A DNA stretch of 64,000 nucleotides. Source: Rhizobacter sp. Root1238 (GTDB taxonomy: Bacteria > Pseudomonadota > Gammaproteobacteria > Burkholderiales > Burkholderiaceae_C). The notes under the pieces are model-generated. The model worked only from the letters and a program-made list of their open reading frames with translations, did not search any database and was not told where the DNA came from. Each line of letters begins with the position of its first letter. The first letter of the stretch is position 1. This document shows positions 50,538 through 60,878 of the stretch, one piece after another. The position numbers and the translations under genes were made by a program. The DNA is taken from contig NZ_LMDM01000045.1 in the NCBI RefSeq assembly GCF_001425825.1, positions 173,109-237,108 of the forward strand, in the 5' to 3' direction.

Positions 50538-51866
50538 TCACGGTCCGGGCTCGGTTCTTCCCCCATGTCCAGGGGGGGCGAAGCGCAGCGACACCTCGAG
50601 TCCCGGCCCGGCCAGCCGGATCTGCAGCGCACTGCCGTGCGCCTGCGCGACCAGCCGGCACAGGTACAGCCCGAGGCCGACGCCGCCGGTGCTGCGCTGG
50701 CGCGCGCGGTCGAGCCGGTAGAAGGCCTGGCTGAGCTGGGCCAGCTGCTCCGGCGGCACGCCCGGGCCGTGGTCGCGCACGCTGAGTGTCACGCCGCCGT
50801 CATCGTCGAGCCGGGTGCCGACGACCGGCGGCCGGCCGGCGTCGGCCGCATGGCGCAGCGCGTTGTCGACCGCGTTGCGCAGCAACAGCCGCAGCCGCAT
50901 CCGGTCGAGCGCCAGCATCGGCAGTGCCGGCGCCAGCTGCTGCTCGACCGGCTGGCCGGCGAAATGCGCCGCCAGCGTGTCGGCGACCAGCGCGTTCAGG
51001 TCGGTCGGCTCGCGCTGCAGCGCGGCATGGCCGGACGCCAGGCGCTCGCTCTCCAGCAGGTCGCTGACCAGGTCGCGCATCTCGGCCAGGTCGCGCAGCA
51101 GCGCGCTGCGCTCCGGGCTGTCGTCGACCAGCTCGGCATTCACCCGCGCGCGGGTCAGCGGCGAGCGCAGCTCGTGGCTGATGGCCAGCAGCAGGCCGCG
51201 CTTGGCGTCGAGCATCGCGCGGATCTCCTGCGCCATCGTGTTGACCTGGCGGGCCAGCTCGCCGAGTTCGTCGTCGCGCCGCACCGGAATGGCGTCGTCG
51301 AACTCGCCGCGGCCGAAGCGGATCGCGCCGGCGCGGATGTCGTCCAGCGGCCGCAGCAGGTGCCGCACATGCCGGAACGCGACCCAGGTGATCGCCAGCA
51401 GCAGCGTCAGCGTGCCCCAGCCGACCCATTTCGGATGCACCTCCGGGCTGGGCGGCGCGAGGCCGAACACCAGCCGGTGGCCGTCGGCCAGCGTGCGGAC
51501 ATGGATCATCCCTTCGGGGTTGCCGGGCGACGGGATGCGCTGCCATGGCGCCGGGCGCTGCGGGTGCGAATCCCACCGGACCTGCGGGCCGTCGATGTGC
51601 AGCGAGATCGGCAGCCGCGCGACCAGCGCCTTCGCGCGTTCGACGTCGGGCGGCGTGCCGATGTCGGCGGCCAGCAGCGTGACGTAGTCGGCCAGCAGCG
51701 GGCGGCCCCAGCCCTGCCAGCCCAGGCGCACGATCTCCTTCATGCCGACCAGGAAGATCACCGTGGTGCCGAGCGCCAGCAGCAGGAACAGCCGCACCAG
51801 CTTCCATTTCAGCGAGTGGTTGACCCGCTGGCGGGCCCGGTGCCACGGGCGCGTCCACGGGTTCAT
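50538..51866 (-). CDS. Sensor histidine kinase, CpxA-like
   Basis: A 442-residue kinase. The first membrane helix (about 25-45) and the second (about 145-165) frame a periplasmic domain of about 100 residues. A HAMP linker (RPLDDIRAGAIRFGRGEFDD) leads to the phosphoacceptor box ISHELRSPLTRARVNAEL with its His. The ATPase domain has an N box (LLRNAVDNALRHA), DHGPGVP and GVGLGLYL. It overlaps the response regulator by ATGA. Together with the Spy-like gene upstream it resembles the CpxPRA envelope-stress system. Confidence 0.9.
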   Translation of the reverse strand: MNPWTRPWHRARQRVNHSLKWKLVRLFLLLALGTTVIFLVGMKEIVRLGWQGWGRPLLADYVTLLAADIGTPPDVERAKALVARLPISLHIDGPQVRWDSHPQRPAPWQRIPSPGNPEGMIHVRTLADGHRLVFGLAPPSPEVHPKWVGWGTLTLLLAITWVAFRHVRHLLRPLDDIRAGAIRFGRGEFDDAIPVRRDDELGELARQVNTMAQEIRAMLDAKRGLLLAISHELRSPLTRARVNAELVDDSPERSALLRDLAEMRDLVSDLLESERLASGHAALQREPTDLNALVADTLAAHFAGQPVEQQLAPALPMLALDRMRLRLLLRNAVDNALRHAADAGRPPVVGTRLDDDGGVTLSVRDHGPGVPPEQLAQLSQAFYRLDRARQRSTGGVGLGLYLCRLVAQAHGSALQIRLAGPGLEVSLRFAPPGHGGRTEPGP

Positions 51867-52552
51867 GCGGCGGGTCCGGCCGCGAAGCGGTAGCCGACGT
51901 TGCGCATCGTCTTGATGCAGTCCAGCGGTTCGAGCTTCTTGCGCAGGCGGCTGACCAGGATGTCGACGGCACGGGTGTAGAGGTCGTCGGCGGCCTGGCC
52001 GCGCAGCTGCTCCAGGATCTCGTCGCGAGAGAACACCTTGCCTGGCATCGTCGCCAGCATCACCAGCAGCTCGAACTCGGTGCTGGTCAATTCCAGCGGC
52101 TGGCCGTGGCGGCGCGCCTCGCGGCGCTGCAGGTCGATCAGCAGGCCGTCGAACGCCAGCTGGGTCGGTGCGTTCAGGCGCAGCGAACTCGGCCGGGTGC
52201 GGCGCAGGATGGCCTGCACGCGCACCAGCAGCTCGCGCGGCTCGAAGGGCTTGGGCAGGTAGTCGTCGGCGCCGAGCTCGATGCCGACGACCCGGTCCAT
52301 CACGTCGCCGCGCGCGGTCAGCATCACGATCGGGATGTCGCTGAAGCGGCGGATCTCGCGGCACACCTGGAAGCCGTCCATCTCGGGCAGCATCACGTCG
52401 AGGATCGCGAGGTCGTAGGTCAGGCCGCGCAGCGCCGGCAGCGCGGCGCTCGGGCGCGTGACGGCGTCGAGGTCGAGATCATGGCGGTGGAAGTAGGTCC
52501 GCAACGGCCCTGCCAAGTGTTCGTCGTCGTCGATCAGCAGGATTCGTTGCAT
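51863..52552 (-). CDS. OmpR/PhoB-family response regulator, CpxR-like
   Basis: A 229-residue regulator from ATG 52552 (MQRILLIDDDEH); an upstream start would add an unlikely 13 residues. The receiver domain has acidic DDD at 8-10, the phosphorylated Asp in LAILDVMLPEMDG, and the Thr and Lys of the switch (VMLTARGD, DDYLPKPFEP). The C-terminal winged helix begins near 130 (LQRREARRHGQPLELTSTEFELLV). It probably regulates itself, the kinase and the Spy-like gene. The intergenic hairpin element separates it from the latter. Confidence 0.92.
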   Translation of the reverse strand: MQRILLIDDDEHLAGPLRTYFHRHDLDLDAVTRPSAALPALRGLTYDLAILDVMLPEMDGFQVCREIRRFSDIPIVMLTARGDVMDRVVGIELGADDYLPKPFEPRELLVRVQAILRRTRPSSLRLNAPTQLAFDGLLIDLQRREARRHGQPLELTSTEFELLVMLATMPGKVFSRDEILEQLRGQAADDLYTRAVDILVSRLRKKLEPLDCIKTMRNVGYRFAAGPAA

Positions 52553-52592
52553 GAGCGATTGTGCAAGCGCAGCGAAGCACCCATCAAGCAAC

Positions 52593-52668
52593 TCTCCGAG
52601 GAACCGGCTTTGCCGGGCCTCTGGAGAGGCGCCCCCTCGGGGGGCAGGAGCGCAGCGACGTGGGGGCC
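52593..52668. repeat. REP-like hairpin element
   Basis: Nested dyads: CTCTCCGAGG (from 52593) with CCTCTGGAGAG (to 52629) around CCGGC-TTT-GCCGG, then GCCCCC-TCG-GGGGGC (52632-52646) and GAGCGCAGCGACGTGGGGG. The motif GCGCAGCGAC recurs near 50581-50590 beside the kinase stop. Such elements are scattered between genes in Burkholderiales genomes. It can act as a transcript-end hairpin. Confidence 0.6.
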
Positions 52669-52673
52669 GTCAT

Positions 52674-53141
52674 TCAACTCCAGGGTCCGTGCCGCTGCTG
52701 CAGGAAGTCCCGCACCTGCCGCTGCTGCTCCGGCCGAAGGCTGTCGTAGAAATCGCCGACCGCGGCCACCAGCTTCGGGCTGCCTTCGCGCACGCTCGCG
52801 AGCTTGCTGTTGATCAGGTCCTGCGCATGCCAGCGGTCGAAGGTGCCGTCGCCCATCAGCGCCTGGAACTGCGCACGCGGATCGGCACTGCCGCGCAAGG
52901 CCTGGCGCTGCTGCTGCAAGGTGTCGATCAGCACGCCGAGCCGCGCCTGCTGCACGGCGTCGAGGTCGAGGCGGCGCGTTGCATGGTCGATGGCCCGCGA
53001 CTTGAAGCGCGCGACATCGGCCTCGCTCATCGATTCCCAGCGCCCGAAACCGTGCGGATGCTGCGACCAGGCCGCGAAGCCGCCGAACAGGGCCGAGGCG
53101 CCGAAGACGCCGATCAGGGTGCGTTTGAGCCAGGGTCGCAT
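52674..53141 (-). CDS. Spy/CpxP-like periplasmic protein
   Basis: A 155-residue protein behind an AGGAGGA box. Its signal peptide (RPWLKRTLIGVFGASALFGG) is followed by a mature helical domain with two Spy/CpxP-like repeats of the LTxxQ type in altered form (LDLDAVQQARLGVLIDTLQQQ and LRPEQQRQVRDFLQQR). The family consists of ATP-independent periplasmic chaperones and modulators of the CpxA sensor. Upstream of the response regulator and kinase on the same strand, it completes a CpxPRA-like set. Confidence 0.85.
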   Translation of the reverse strand: MRPWLKRTLIGVFGASALFGGFAAWSQHPHGFGRWESMSEADVARFKSRAIDHATRRLDLDAVQQARLGVLIDTLQQQRQALRGSADPRAQFQALMGDGTFDRWHAQDLINSKLASVREGSPKLVAAVGDFYDSLRPEQQRQVRDFLQQRHGPWS

Positions 53142-53248
53142 GAAGATTCCTCCTGCAGGTGTGAACATGGCCTGCATGCTCGGCGCTGCGTCTTCCGGCG
53201 TCTTGTCGTGGCGGTATCGCTGTGTATCGTTTTTATTCAGGTTTCGTT

Positions 53249-54271
53249 TCAGCGCACCGTGAACGCGTAGCGCAGCGCCTGCTCGAAGCGCTGCCCCGGC
53301 CGCAGCACGCAGCCCGGCCACTCGGGGTGGTTCGGCGTGTCGGGCGAGTACTGCGGCTCGAGCGCGAAGCCGGCGTGTTGCGCATACGTCGCACCGGCCA
53401 CGCGTGTCGGCGAGCCGGGCAGGTAGTTGCCGCTGTAGAACTGCAGCGCCGGCAGCCGCGTGTGCAGCGCAAGCGCCACCCGGCCGTCGCCCGACAGCAC
53501 CTCGGCGGCCGGCGCGCGGCCGTCGGCGCAGGCGTCGTCGAGCCAGTACGAGTGGTCGTAGCCGCGTGTGAGCTGCTGCTGCTCGTCGCGCATCAGCGCC
53601 TCGCCGATCGGGCGCGGCGTGCGGAAGTCGAAGCCGGTGCCGGCCACGTCGTGCCGCTCGCCGGTCGGGATCGAGCCGGCATCGATCGGCAGGAACTGCT
53701 GCGCCGCGATGCGCAGCCGGTGCGCGCGGATGTCGCCGCCGGGCGCATCGCCGTCGAGGTTGAAGTAGGCATGGTTCGTCAGGTTGACCGGGCACGGCGC
53801 GCTGACGGTGGCTGCCAGTTCCACCTGCACGTCGAGGTCGTCGCCGAGCCGGTAGCGCACCGTCGTCTCCATGCGGCCCGGGTAGCCCTGGTCGCCGTCT
53901 TCGCTGACGAGCGACAGCACCAGCTCGGTCGGCGTGTGCGAGACCGGCGTCCACACGCGCTTGTCGAAGCCGACCGGCCCGCCGTGCAGCTGGTTGCGGC
54001 CTTCGTTCGGCGCCACCGACACCTCGCGCCCGTCGAGCGGGAAGCGCGCGCCGCCGATGCGGTTGGCATAGCGGCCGATGGTGGCGCCGAGGTAGCCGGT
54101 CTGCCGGCGGTAGTCGTCGAGCCGGGCGCAGCCCAGCAGGACCTCGCGCGGTGCGCCGCCGGGCAACGGCACGGTGCAGGACACCCAGGTGGCGCCGTGG
54201 TCCATCACCTGGATGGACAGGCCGGCGGCGTTGGTCAGCGTGAAGACAGCGGTATCGAGGGCGAGGCTCAT
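53249..54271 (-). CDS. galM: Aldose 1-epimerase (mutarotase)
   Basis: A 340-residue protein. Family motifs are the substrate-binding NEGRNQLHGG (about 88-97), with the His and Arg of the pocket, and VNLTNHAYFNLDG (about 163-175), which contains the catalytic His. The catalytic Glu is expected in the GFALEPQYSPDTPNH stretch, which is present. It interconverts alpha and beta anomers of galactose or related sugars. No sugar-catabolic operon is next to it. The gene is divergent from the antiporter, with an 80-base gap. Confidence 0.92.
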   Translation of the reverse strand: MSLALDTAVFTLTNAAGLSIQVMDHGATWVSCTVPLPGGAPREVLLGCARLDDYRRQTGYLGATIGRYANRIGGARFPLDGREVSVAPNEGRNQLHGGPVGFDKRVWTPVSHTPTELVLSLVSEDGDQGYPGRMETTVRYRLGDDLDVQVELAATVSAPCPVNLTNHAYFNLDGDAPGGDIRAHRLRIAAQQFLPIDAGSIPTGERHDVAGTGFDFRTPRPIGEALMRDEQQQLTRGYDHSYWLDDACADGRAPAAEVLSGDGRVALALHTRLPALQFYSGNYLPGSPTRVAGATYAQHAGFALEPQYSPDTPNHPEWPGCVLRPGQRFEQALRYAFTVR

Positions 54272-54351
54272 GCGGATGTAGGCAAAGGACTGCAGCGAAA
54301 TCAGGCCGCCAGTGTGCCTCGGGTTGAAGGCCCTCTGATAAGGTCGCCCGG

Positions 54352-55811
<1,460 letters not shown>

Positions 55812-55815
<4 letters not shown>

Positions 55816-58280
55816 GCCGACCGGCCGCGAGCCTGGGCGCACGCTGGTTCGCGCAACGCGGCTGGAAGCCGTTCCCGTTCCAGCGCGAGGTCTGGAAAGC
55901 GATGGCGGAGGGCCGCAGCGGCCTGCTGCATGCCACCACTGGCGCCGGCAAGACCTATGCGGTGTGGTTCGGCGCGTTGGCGAACGCGACGCGCTGCCGC
56001 GTCGACCCGCTGGCGGCCAAGGCTCCGCCGCTGGGCGTGCTGTGGATCACGCCGATGCGTGCGCTGGCCGCCGATTCGGCGCGTGCGCTGCAGGTACCGC
56101 TGGCCGAACTGGGCAGCGGCTGGAGCCTCGGCCTGCGCACCGGCGACACCGCGTCGGCCGAGCGCGCGCGGCAGGACAGGCGCTTCCCGACCGTGCTGGT
56201 GACGACCCCCGAATCGCTGAGCCTGATGCTCACCCGCGAGGCGGCGCGCGATGAACTGGCCGGCGTGCACACCGTGATCGTCGACGAGTGGCACGAGCTG
56301 ATGGGCAACAAGCGCGGCGTGCAGGTGCAGCTGGCGCTGGCGCGGCTGAAGCGCTGGAACCCGGGCCTGGTCACCTGGGGGCTGAGCGCGACGCTCGGCA
56401 ACCTGGACGACGCGATGCGCGTGCTGCTGGGCGACACGCCCGGCACCGCCGTGCGCGGCAGCCTCGACAAGAGGCTGGTGATCGACACGCTGCTGCCGCA
56501 CGAGCCGGGCCGCTTTTCGTGGGGCGGGCACCTTGGCAAGCAGATGCAGCAGCCGGTGGTCGACGAGATCGAGCGATCCGGCACCACGCTGGTGTTCGTC
56601 AACATGCGCTCGCAGGCCGAGGCCTGGTACCAGATGCTGCTGGCGCAGCGCCCGGAGTGGGCCGGCACCGTCGCGCTGCACCACGGCTCGCTCGACCCGT
56701 CGGTGCGCGAATGGGTGGAACTGGGGCTGAAGGAGGGGCGCCTGAAGGCGGTCGTCGCGACCTCGTCGCTGGACCTGGGGGTCGACTTCCTGCCGGTGGA
56801 GCGGGTGCTGCAGATCGGCTCGGCCAAGGGCATCGCGCGGCTGCTGCAGCGTGCCGGCCGCAGCGGCCATGCGCCGGGGCGGCCGAGCCGCATCACGCTG
56901 GTGCCGACCAACACGCTCGAGCTGGTGGAAGCGGTGGCCGCGCGCCGCGCCGCGCAGCAAGGCCGCATCGAGAAGCGCGCGACGCCCGAGAAGCCGTTCG
57001 ACGTGCTGGTGCAGCACCTGGTGACGGTGGCGCTCGGCGGCGGCTTCACCGCCGATGCGCTGTACGACGAGGTGACCGCCGCGCACGCCTACCGCGCGCT
57101 GGCGCGCGACGAGTTCGACTGGGTGCTGGCCTTCGTCGAACGCGGCGGCAGCAGCCTGGGGGCCTACCCGGAATACCACCGCGTGCAGCTGGTCGACGGC
57201 GTGTACCGCGTGCCCGACCGCGGCATCGCGCGGCGCCACAAGCTGCAGGTGGGCACCATCGTCGCCGACTCGGCGATGCAGGTGAAGTACCTGAGCGGCG
57301 GGCGCATCGGCACGGTGGAAGAAGGCTTCATTGCGCGGCTGCGGGCCGGCGACTGCTTCGTCTTCGCCGGCCGCACGCTCGAATACGTGCGCACGCAGGA
57401 GATGACGGCCTACGTGCGGCGCGCCGAGGGCCGCAAGGGCGTCGTGACGAGCTGGGCCGGCAGCAAGATGCCGCTGTCGAGCGAGCTGGCCGATGCGGTG
57501 CTCGAGGTGCTGGCCGCGGCCGACGCCGGCGATTTCGATGCGCCGGAGCTGCAGGCCGCGCGGCCGATGCTGCAGGCGCAGCAGCGCATTTCGCGGCTGC
57601 CGACGCCGGGCACGCTGCTGGTCGAGCGCATCCGCTCGCGCGAAGGCCAGCACCTGTTCCTGTACCCGTTCGGCGGTCGCAACGTGCACATCGGGCTGGC
57701 GAGCCTGCTGGCCTGGCGGCTCGCGCGCGACGCGCCGAACACCTTCAGCATCTCGATCAACGACTACGGGCTGGAGCTGCTGAGCGCGTTGCCGATCGAC
57801 CCGCAGCCGCTGCTGGACGGCACGCTGTTCGGCGACGTGCAGCTGCAGGACGACGTGCTCGCGAGCCTGAACTCCAGCGAGCTGGCGCGCCGGCGCTTTC
57901 GCGAGATCGCGCGCGTGGCGGGGCTGATCTTCACCGGCTACCCGGGGCAGGCCAAGAGCGCGCGCCAGCTGCAGGCGTCGAGCACGCTGTTCTACGAGGT
58001 GTTCCGCAAGTACGACGGCGGCAACCGGCTGCTCGACCAGGCGGAGAACGAGGTGCTGAGCCAGGAGCTTGACATCCGGCGGCTCGCCGCCAGCTTGGAG
58101 CGCATGCGGGGGCAGCGCATCGAGTTCGTCGAACTCGCGGTGCCCAGCCCGTTCGCGTTGCCGCTGATGGTGGAGCGCTTTCGCGAGAAACTCACCACCG
58201 AGAAGCTCAACGACCGCCTGGCCCGCATGCTCAAGGACATGGAGCGTGCGGCCGATCCCAGGAACCAGGACCCCCGATGA
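55812..58280 (+). CDS. Ligase-associated DNA damage response DEXH-box helicase (Lhr-like)
   Basis: An 822-residue helicase. The ATP site GAGKT lies near residue 45 ([10 protein letters not shown]), motif II is DEWH near 158 (VIVDEWHEL), and SATLGN gives motif III. The second RecA domain has SSLDLGVDF and the motif VI arginines in [11 protein letters not shown] long C-terminal part (from about 400) follows. The family is normally encoded with the ATP-dependent ligase and exonuclease (here at 6.3-9.1 kb) and a PdeM-type phosphoesterase. In this genome the helicase is separated from the other two by about 47 kb and no phosphoesterase is beside it. It starts inside the antiporter stop. Confidence 0.92.
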
Positions 58281-58678
58281 TGTTGCGCAAATCCCGGCTG
58301 CTGCGCGCGGCCAACACCGCCCGGCTGGCCACCTACCTGATCGCACTGTGGAAGCTGTTCAAGCACCCGCAGGCACCGCGCGGCGCCAAGTGGGTGGCGG
58401 TCGCGGTGCTGGCCTATGCCGTCAGCCCGATCGACCTGATCCCCGATTTCATCCCGGTGCTCGGGCAGCTGGACGACCTGTTGATCATCCCGCTCGGCGT
58501 CGCGCTGGTGCGGCGCATGACGCCGGACCCGCTGTGGCAGCAGTTGCTGATCGACGCCGAGAAGGCGCGCGAGAAGCTGCCGCGCTGGTGGTGGGGCGCG
58601 TTCGTGGTGGTCGTCGTGTGGCTGCTGCTGTTCGGCGGCTTCGTCTGGTGGTTGTGGCACGGGCTGTTCGGCGCATGA
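58277..58678 (+). CDS. YkvA-family (DUF1232) membrane protein
   Basis: A 133-residue protein. Residues 40-75 carry the DUF1232 signature: [26 protein letters not shown]. Two hydrophobic segments are visible, one in that signature and one at the C-terminus (about 105-128). The start overlaps the helicase stop by ATGA. The function of the family is unknown, although it is very widespread. Overlapping starts show that it is co-translated with both neighbours. Confidence 0.9.
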   Translation: MMLRKSRLLRAANTARLATYLIALWKLFKHPQAPRGAKWVAVAVLAYAVSPIDLIPDFIPVLGQLDDLLIIPLGVALVRRMTPDPLWQQLLIDAEKAREKLPRWWWGAFVVVVVWLLLFGGFVWWLWHGLFGA

Positions 58679-59175
58679 CGCGGCGGTGCGCACTGGCGCT
58701 GGCATGGCTGCTGGTGGCCGGGCCGGTGGCGGCGGCCAGCGGTGTCGTGACGCACGTGACCGATGGCGACACGCTGTGGGTGCGGGTCGACGGTGCATCG
58801 CCGCGCGCGAAGCCGAAGAAGCTGCGGCTGCAGGGCATCGATGCGCCGGAGCGTTGCCAGGCCTGGGGACCGCAGGCGGCCGAGGCGCTCGGCCGGCGCG
58901 TGCTGCAACGGCGCGTGCGCTTCGAGACGGTGGCGCAGGACGGCTACCACCGCAGCATTGCGCGGGTGTCGGTCGATGGCGACGATGTGGCCGCGTGGAT
59001 GGTGGCGCACGGGCATGCGTGGGGCGACCACTACCGGCGGCGCGATGGCGGCCGCTATGGGGCGCTCGAAGCGCAGGCAAAGGCGGCCAGGCGCGGGCTG
59101 TTCGCGCAGCCCGGGGCGATCGAACCGCGGGTGTTCCGTAGGATGCATGGGCGCTGCGAGGTGACTGCGCACTGA
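58675..59175 (+). CDS. Secreted thermonuclease-like protein (SNase)
   Basis: A 166-residue protein with a Sec signal (residues 1-20, cut near VAA-AS). The SNase core is complete: the VTDGDTLWV acidic site, RLQGIDAPER with Asp and Arg, and RRVLQRRVRFETVAQDGYHRSIARV with the second Arg region. It should cut DNA and RNA with calcium in the periplasm or outside. It is the last gene of the antiporter-helicase run and overlaps YkvA by ATGA. Confidence 0.9.
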   Translation: MTRRCALALAWLLVAGPVAAASGVVTHVTDGDTLWVRVDGASPRAKPKKLRLQGIDAPERCQAWGPQAAEALGRRVLQRRVRFETVAQDGYHRSIARVSVDGDDVAAWMVAHGHAWGDHYRRRDGGRYGALEAQAKAARRGLFAQPGAIEPRVFRRMHGRCEVTAH

Positions 59176-59257
59176 CAGTTACATCGTTTGCCGGCGCTGA
59201 AGGCGAATTGGCGACAACGGCGCCCTACCATCCGCGCGAGTTCAACAGGGAGCGTCG

Positions 59258-60847
59258 ATGAGCAGGACGATCGGGCGCTTCGCGCGGGGTGGTGTGGTGG
59301 CCGCGTGCAGCGTGGCGGCGGCCTGCGTGCTGAGCGCCTGCGGCGGTGGGGGCGATGGCGGCGCAGGCCCGGCCACGCCCGACCCGGGGCCGCCGACGCC
59401 GACCGGGTTGACCCTGACCGGCAAGGTGATGCGCGGCTACCTCCAGGGCGCGGTGGTGTGCGTCGATGCGAACGACGATCTGCAATGCAGCGACGCCGAA
59501 CCGTCGGCGGTGACCGATGCGCGGGGCGACTACACGCTGGTGCTGAGCGCGGCGCAGGCGGCGCTGCTGGCGAGCGCGCGGCTGGTGGCGCAGGTGCCTG
59601 CTTCGGCGATCGACGCATCGACCGGCGCGCCGGTGGGCAGCGAGCAGGTGCTGCTGGCACGGCCCTATGAGGCGGGGCGCACAACGTATCTCTTCACGCC
59701 TGTGCGCACGCGCGTCGAGCAGTTGGTGTGGGGCGGTGTCGCGCGCGAAGAGGCCGAGGCCGTCGTGCGGCGTGGTGCCGGGCTGGTCGACCTGGCGCTC
59801 GACGACGACTACATCGCGGCCGCCGACGGGCTGCATCGCGACGAAGCAACCTGGGTGCGCGAGCAGGCGGCGGCGTGGTTCGGCCAGCAGGCGCGCGGCT
59901 TGATGGCGATGCTGCACCGGCCGTCGGACGCCTGGTTCAACGCGCAGGTGGGTGCCGGCGCCTTTGAGCTGTCAGCGGATCCGGGACGTGATGGCACGGT
60001 GTTCACCGCGACGGCGATGAACCTCGCGCCGGGGTCCGTGGCGGGCGAGATGCTGGCCTCGCGGCGCACGTGGAGTTTCGATCCGGCGGTCGACACTGCG
60101 TTTCACGGCTACGCGCCGATCAGCGAGCGATCGGATTTTCTCGACGAGACGGCGGGCTGGCTGGACGGCGATCCGCAAGGGACGCTGGCGCAGCGGCTCG
60201 ACGCAGGGCGCGTGCTGCAGCTGCGCAGCGGGATCGCGGTCGCGGCCGAGTTCCGCGACGTCGAAGACCTTGCGGGCCGCGCGATCACGCGCGATGACGT
60301 GGGCGGCACGGCGGACGTGGCGGTGACCGGCACCTACCCCGCGGGCGCGCAGCGCTTCCGCCACCACGCGCGTGTGCAGTGGCGTGCCGGCGGCTATGCG
60401 CGGGTCCACGAGGAAGGCGAGCCGTTCGGGATGACGTTCGTGAGCCTCGACCAGTTCATCACGTCGCGCCAGGTGCAGCCGGATGGCAGCGGCTCATGGC
60501 GCGGGCTGCGCGGGATGGACGCGAGCGCGGTCGAGATGGGCTTCGACGGACAGGGCGGCGTGATCTTCCGCGACACCACGACGCTGCAGCCGCTGGGCGG
60601 CGCCGCGATCGAGACCTTCACGTTCGGCGGCGTGCCGGTGCTGCGCGTGCCGTTGAGCGACCAGGCGAGCGCGGCGGAGTTCGGGGTGCTGGGGGTCAGT
60701 CTTTATTTCGCGGTGTATCGGGGGGTGCATCAGCTGGACATGGTGGAGGCGGGGGCGATGGAGGTGGGTGGGGCGGAGCGTGAAGGGAACTGCGGGGCGA
60801 TCAATGCTTTGACGCAATCGCTGCTGGCACCTGCGGCTTGCCAATGA
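59258..60847 (+). CDS. Lipoprotein with carboxypeptidase-regulatory-like N-terminal domain
   Basis: A 529-residue protein behind GGGAG. The signal ends in VLSACGGGGDGG, so it is a lipoprotein. Residues 45-110 form a beta-sandwich repeat as in carboxypeptidase-regulatory or prealbumin-like domains (GKVMRGYLQGAVVCVDANDDLQCSD). The remaining 400 residues have several beta-rich stretches but no family I can name. Such Burkholderiales lipoproteins are usually surface or periplasmic proteins of unknown function. It has a single-gene layout with an 82-base gap upstream and a convergent neighbour downstream. Confidence 0.8.
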   Translation: MSRTIGRFARGGVVAACSVAAACVLSACGGGGDGGAGPATPDPGPPTPTGLTLTGKVMRGYLQGAVVCVDANDDLQCSDAEPSAVTDARGDYTLVLSAAQAALLASARLVAQVPASAIDASTGAPVGSEQVLLARPYEAGRTTYLFTPVRTRVEQLVWGGVAREEAEAVVRRGAGLVDLALDDDYIAAADGLHRDEATWVREQAAAWFGQQARGLMAMLHRPSDAWFNAQVGAGAFELSADPGRDGTVFTATAMNLAPGSVAGEMLASRRTWSFDPAVDTAFHGYAPISERSDFLDETAGWLDGDPQGTLAQRLDAGRVLQLRSGIAVAAEFRDVEDLAGRAITRDDVGGTADVAVTGTYPAGAQRFRHHARVQWRAGGYARVHEEGEPFGMTFVSLDQFITSRQVQPDGSGSWRGLRGMDASAVEMGFDGQGGVIFRDTTTLQPLGGAAIETFTFGGVPVLRVPLSDQASAAEFGVLGVSLYFAVYRGVHQLDMVEAGAMEVGGAEREGNCGAINALTQSLLAPAACQ

Positions 60848-60878
60848 CTTGAGCTGTGCATCTCGCCCGAAAAGAGTG

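Noticed and set aside
52604..52609. Second GGAACC as a possible Hrp box
   Set aside because: It is part of the REP-like palindrome and has no CCACNNA at 15-16 bases.
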